Origin: Methylobacterium indicum
Lineage (GTDB): Bacteria; Pseudomonadota; Alphaproteobacteria; Rhizobiales; Beijerinckiaceae
Direction: 5' to 3'
Length of the DNA stretch: 64,000 nucleotides
Assembly (NCBI RefSeq): GCF_001043895.1
Contig: NZ_JTHF01000187.1
Location: 1 to 64,000 of the forward strand
Each line of letters starts with the position of its first letter. The first letter of the stretch is position 1. The notes beneath the pieces were generated by a model. It saw only the letters and a program-made list of their open reading frames with translations. It had not been told where the DNA came from and ran no database searches. The position numbers were made by a program, and so were the translations under genes. Positions 61,927 to 64,000 of this stretch are shown piece after piece.

Positions 61927-62754
61927 ATGACATCGATGTTCCTGTCGCGCCGGACCGGGCTGGCCGCGCTCGCTCTCTCGCTCCTCGCCGCGGCTCCGGC
62001 CTGGGCCGACCGGCTCGCCGACATGAAGGCGCGGGGCAGCCTGGTTTGCGCGACCCTGAACTCGTCCGAGCCCCTCGGCTTCCAGGACCTGGCGACGCGC
62101 AAGACGGTCGGTTTCGACGTCGACACCTGCGCGGCCATCGCCAAGCATCTCGGCGTGTCACTCGACCTGCGCTCGGTGTCGGTAGAGGCGCGGATCCCGG
62201 AACTCGCGCTCGGCCGAGTCGACCTGATCGCCGCCGCTCTCGGCTACACCAAGGAGCGTGCGCAGCAGATCGCCTTCACGGCCGCGCACTACCAGGTGCC
62301 GATCAAGCTCATCGTGCGGGTCGATTCGGGGTTGAACAAGCTGTCCGACTTCAAGGGCCGCAAGATCAGCGCCAACAAGGGCTCGACGCCGGAACTCTAC
62401 GCCCGCCGCCGGACCGAAGCCGAGGTCGTGACCTTCCAGGATCCGCCGGCGGCATTCCTGGCGCTGCAGCAGGGCAAGGTCGACGGGCTCGCCCTCGCGG
62501 CGCCCTCCGCTGTACGCTACGTCAACGAGACTGGCGGCAAGTTCCGCTTCGTGGACGAGCCCCTCGCCTACGAGGCGACCGCCCTCGGCGTGAAGAAGGA
62601 CGAGCCGGCGCTGCTCGCGGCGGTCAACAAGGCCATGGAGGATATGGAGGCTGCCGGCGAGATCGACGCGCTTTGGACCAAGTGGTACGGGCCGAAGTCC
62701 AAGTACAACCTGCCGCGCGAGAAGAAGCTGACGCCGATCTCCGCCTTCGAGTGA
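61927..62754 (+). CDS. Family 3 (polar amino acid-type) ABC binding protein
   Basis: 275-residue periplasmic binding protein. Signal peptide residues 1-27 (LSRRTGLAALALSLLAAAPAWA). The mature domain begins DRLADMKARGSLVCATLNSS, with VGFDVDTCAAIAKHLGVSLD and LALGRVDLIAAALGYTKERA typical of SBP family 3. ATG 61927 follows GAGGAGAGG. First gene of the importer with two permeases downstream; no ATPase is in view, it probably lies beyond the window. Confidence 0.9.
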   Translation: MTSMFLSRRTGLAALALSLLAAAPAWADRLADMKARGSLVCATLNSSEPLGFQDLATRKTVGFDVDTCAAIAKHLGVSLDLRSVSVEARIPELALGRVDLIAAALGYTKERAQQIAFTAAHYQVPIKLIVRVDSGLNKLSDFKGRKISANKGSTPELYARRRTEAEVVTFQDPPAAFLALQQGKVDGLALAAPSAVRYVNETGGKFRFVDEPLAYEATALGVKKDEPALLAAVNKAMEDMEAAGEIDALWTKWYGPKSKYNLPREKKLTPISAFE

Positions 62755-62822
62755 GGGCTTTTCGCACGCGGGCCTCGCATGCGGGAGGCTGGCGTCCCGG
62801 GGCATGGGGTTGAGGCTCGGCT

Positions 62823-63518
62823 ATGCATCTCGATTTCGGGGCGGTGCTGACGCCCCAATACGCGCACTGGATCCTGTGGGGCGCCGCGACCTCGGCCGCA
62901 CTGTTCTTGTCCTCGTGGGTTCTGGCCTTCGCGAGCGCGGCCGTCCTAGTGGCGATCGGCTCGGCCCCGTTCCGCGGAGCCCGCTGGGCCGTCGCCGGCT
63001 TCGTCGCTTATCACCGCAACATCCCGATGCTGGTCCAGATCTTCGTCTGGTACTTCGCGGTACCGCAGCTCCTGCCGGAGCCGTTGACGCGCTGGGTCAA
63101 TTCGCACAACAGCGAATTCATCTTCGCCATGATCGCGCTGTTCCTGAACGCGGCGGCCTACATGTCGGAGGACATGCGCAGCGGCCTGCGAGCGCTGCCG
63201 CCCGCGCAGATGGAGGCCGGGCGGGCTTTGGGTCTCAGCTACCTGCAGACGATGCGCGACGTGCTGCTGCCGCAAGCCGTCCGCGCCGCCCTGCCGGCCC
63301 TCGTCAACCAGTCGCTCTCGTTGTTCAAGGCCACCAGCCTCGCCATGGCGGTCGGTGTCGCCGAGATGACCTATACCTCGCGCCAGGTCGAGAACGAGAC
63401 CTACCGCACCTTCGAGACCTTCGCGATCGCCTCGCTGTTCTACGTCACGCTGTCCTTCGCCATCATGGCGCTGGGCGCCTGGGCGGACCGCCGCAATCTC
63501 CGCGCCGCGGGACACTGA
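62823..63518 (+). CDS. Amino acid-type ABC permease 1 (HisM/GltK family)
   Basis: 231-residue inner-membrane permease with about five helices. GFVAYHRNIPMLVQIFVWYF and the EAA loop GRALGLSYLQTMRDVLLPQA are typical of polar amino acid permeases. ATG 62823 follows the binding-protein stop by 68 bases. It pairs with the next permease. Confidence 0.9.
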   Translation: MHLDFGAVLTPQYAHWILWGAATSAALFLSSWVLAFASAAVLVAIGSAPFRGARWAVAGFVAYHRNIPMLVQIFVWYFAVPQLLPEPLTRWVNSHNSEFIFAMIALFLNAAAYMSEDMRSGLRALPPAQMEAGRALGLSYLQTMRDVLLPQAVRAALPALVNQSLSLFKATSLAMAVGVAEMTYTSRQVENETYRTFETFAIASLFYVTLSFAIMALGAWADRRNLRAAGH

Positions 63519-63520
63519 CG

Positions 63521-64000
63521 ATGCAGGACATCCTCGACATACTGCGCGATTACGGCCTGCTGCTGGCGGTCGGGCAGTTCCCGGACGGCCCGATCGGCGG
63601 GCTCGCGCTCACGCTCATCCTGGCGGTGACCGGCCTCACAGTGTCGTTCCCGCTCTCGGTGCTGATCGGGGTCGGCCGCACCAGCCACCACCCCGCGATC
63701 GCCTGGACCTGCACCGCCTTCGTCACCCTCGTGCGGGCGCTGCCGCTCCTGATGCTGATCTTCTGGGCCTACTTCGTCGTCCCGCTGATCATCGGCCGCA
63801 CGGTCTCGGCGCTCACCACGGTGATCTGCGCCCTCGTAGTGTACGAGACCGCCTACCTCGCCGAGGTGGTCCGCGCCGCGATCCTCGCCCTGCCGAAGGG
63901 GCAGACCGAGGCGTCTCGCTCGCTCGGGCTGAGCGCGTCCCAGACGCTCCGCGACGTGATCCTGCCCCAGGCCCTGTTCAACGCCATCCCGAGCATCCTC
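63521..64000 (+). CDS. Amino acid-type ABC permease 2, 3' end beyond window
   Basis: The frame is open from ATG 63521 to the last base (160 codons). It shows LALTLILAVTGLTVSFPLSV, FVTLVRALPLLMLIFWAYF and the EAA loop EASRSLGLSASQTLRDVILP. It starts 2 bases after permease 1 and is the second half of the channel. About 60 residues and the stop are expected downstream. Confidence 0.9.
   Translation, partial: MQDILDILRDYGLLLAVGQFPDGPIGGLALTLILAVTGLTVSFPLSVLIGVGRTSHHPAIAWTCTAFVTLVRALPLLMLIFWAYFVVPLIIGRTVSALTTVICALVVYETAYLAEVVRAAILALPKGQTEASRSLGLSASQTLRDVILPQALFNAIPSIL

Overview
The window is GC-rich DNA, clearly above 65% GC in its genes, with short-spaced ATGA, GTGA and TGATG gene overlaps. It carries an alphaproteobacterial-type LexA box (GTTC-N7-GTTC) ahead of a broken umuD. 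Dense catabolic operons, each with its own ABC transporter and regulator, and scattered IS remnants suggest an environmental alphaproteobacterium of the Methylobacteriaceae/Rhizobiales kind. That placement is an inference. No tRNA, rRNA, replication gene or CRISPR array was seen.

Region 1 (1-8.5 kb) is a sugar locus: a 5'-truncated RbsC-type permease, an aldo/keto reductase, then fucU mutarotase, an amidohydrolase-type sugar lactonase and a full ATPase-permease-permease-binding-protein importer. It fits non-phosphorylative oxidation of L-fucose or a similar aldose. The first 53 bases are an exact reverse complement of 139-191 and look like a fold-back assembly artefact at a contig end.

Region 2 (8.5-19.3 kb) is accessory. 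It has degraded IS3, IS30 and IS701-type pieces, a nearly complete IS630-type element with a nonsense mutation, a truncated umuD with an intact SOS box, two small coupled hypothetical genes, and a minus-strand three-gene operon (membrane-fusion protein, exported putative glycosidase, BcsA-like glycosyltransferase) that probably makes or exports a polysaccharide.

Region 3 (19.3-39.8 kb) is one long plus-strand catabolic cluster. It starts with a branched-chain-type (Liv) ABC transporter, then a CoA-transferase, enoyl-CoA hydratase, HMG-CoA-lyase-like enzyme, acyl-CoA dehydrogenase, two MmgE/PrpD proteins, two metallo-beta-lactamase-fold hydrolases, two Old Yellow Enzyme paralogues, a racemase-fold protein without its cysteines, an acyl-CoA ligase and a quinone-oxidoreductase-like enzyme. 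A LacI-type regulator sits inside. Two matching GAAACGTTTC-type operators lie 150 bp apart in front of the first gene. The cluster probably imports and degrades an unknown, perhaps cyclic, organic acid through CoA thioesters.

Region 4 (39.8-54.5 kb) is a second acid-catabolism locus: LysR regulator, LeuC/LeuD/LeuB-like trio, NMT1-type ABC transporter, MFS transporter and SMP-30 lactonase. A HutC-type GntR regulator follows, divergent from a carboxymuconate-cycloisomerase/adenylosuccinate-lyase-family lyase, a DctA transporter and a fumarase-family enzyme. Dicarboxylates such as alkylmalates are plausible substrates.

Region 5 (54.5-64 kb) has a GntR/FCD-type regulator with two winged-helix domains, an acetoacetate-decarboxylase-family enzyme, an orphan Liv-type binding protein and an SDR dehydrogenase. 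A minus-strand IclR-RraA-amidohydrolase set then diverges from a polar amino acid-type ABC importer whose second permease runs off the end. Two CATAA-N5-TTATG palindromes lie in that divergent gap.
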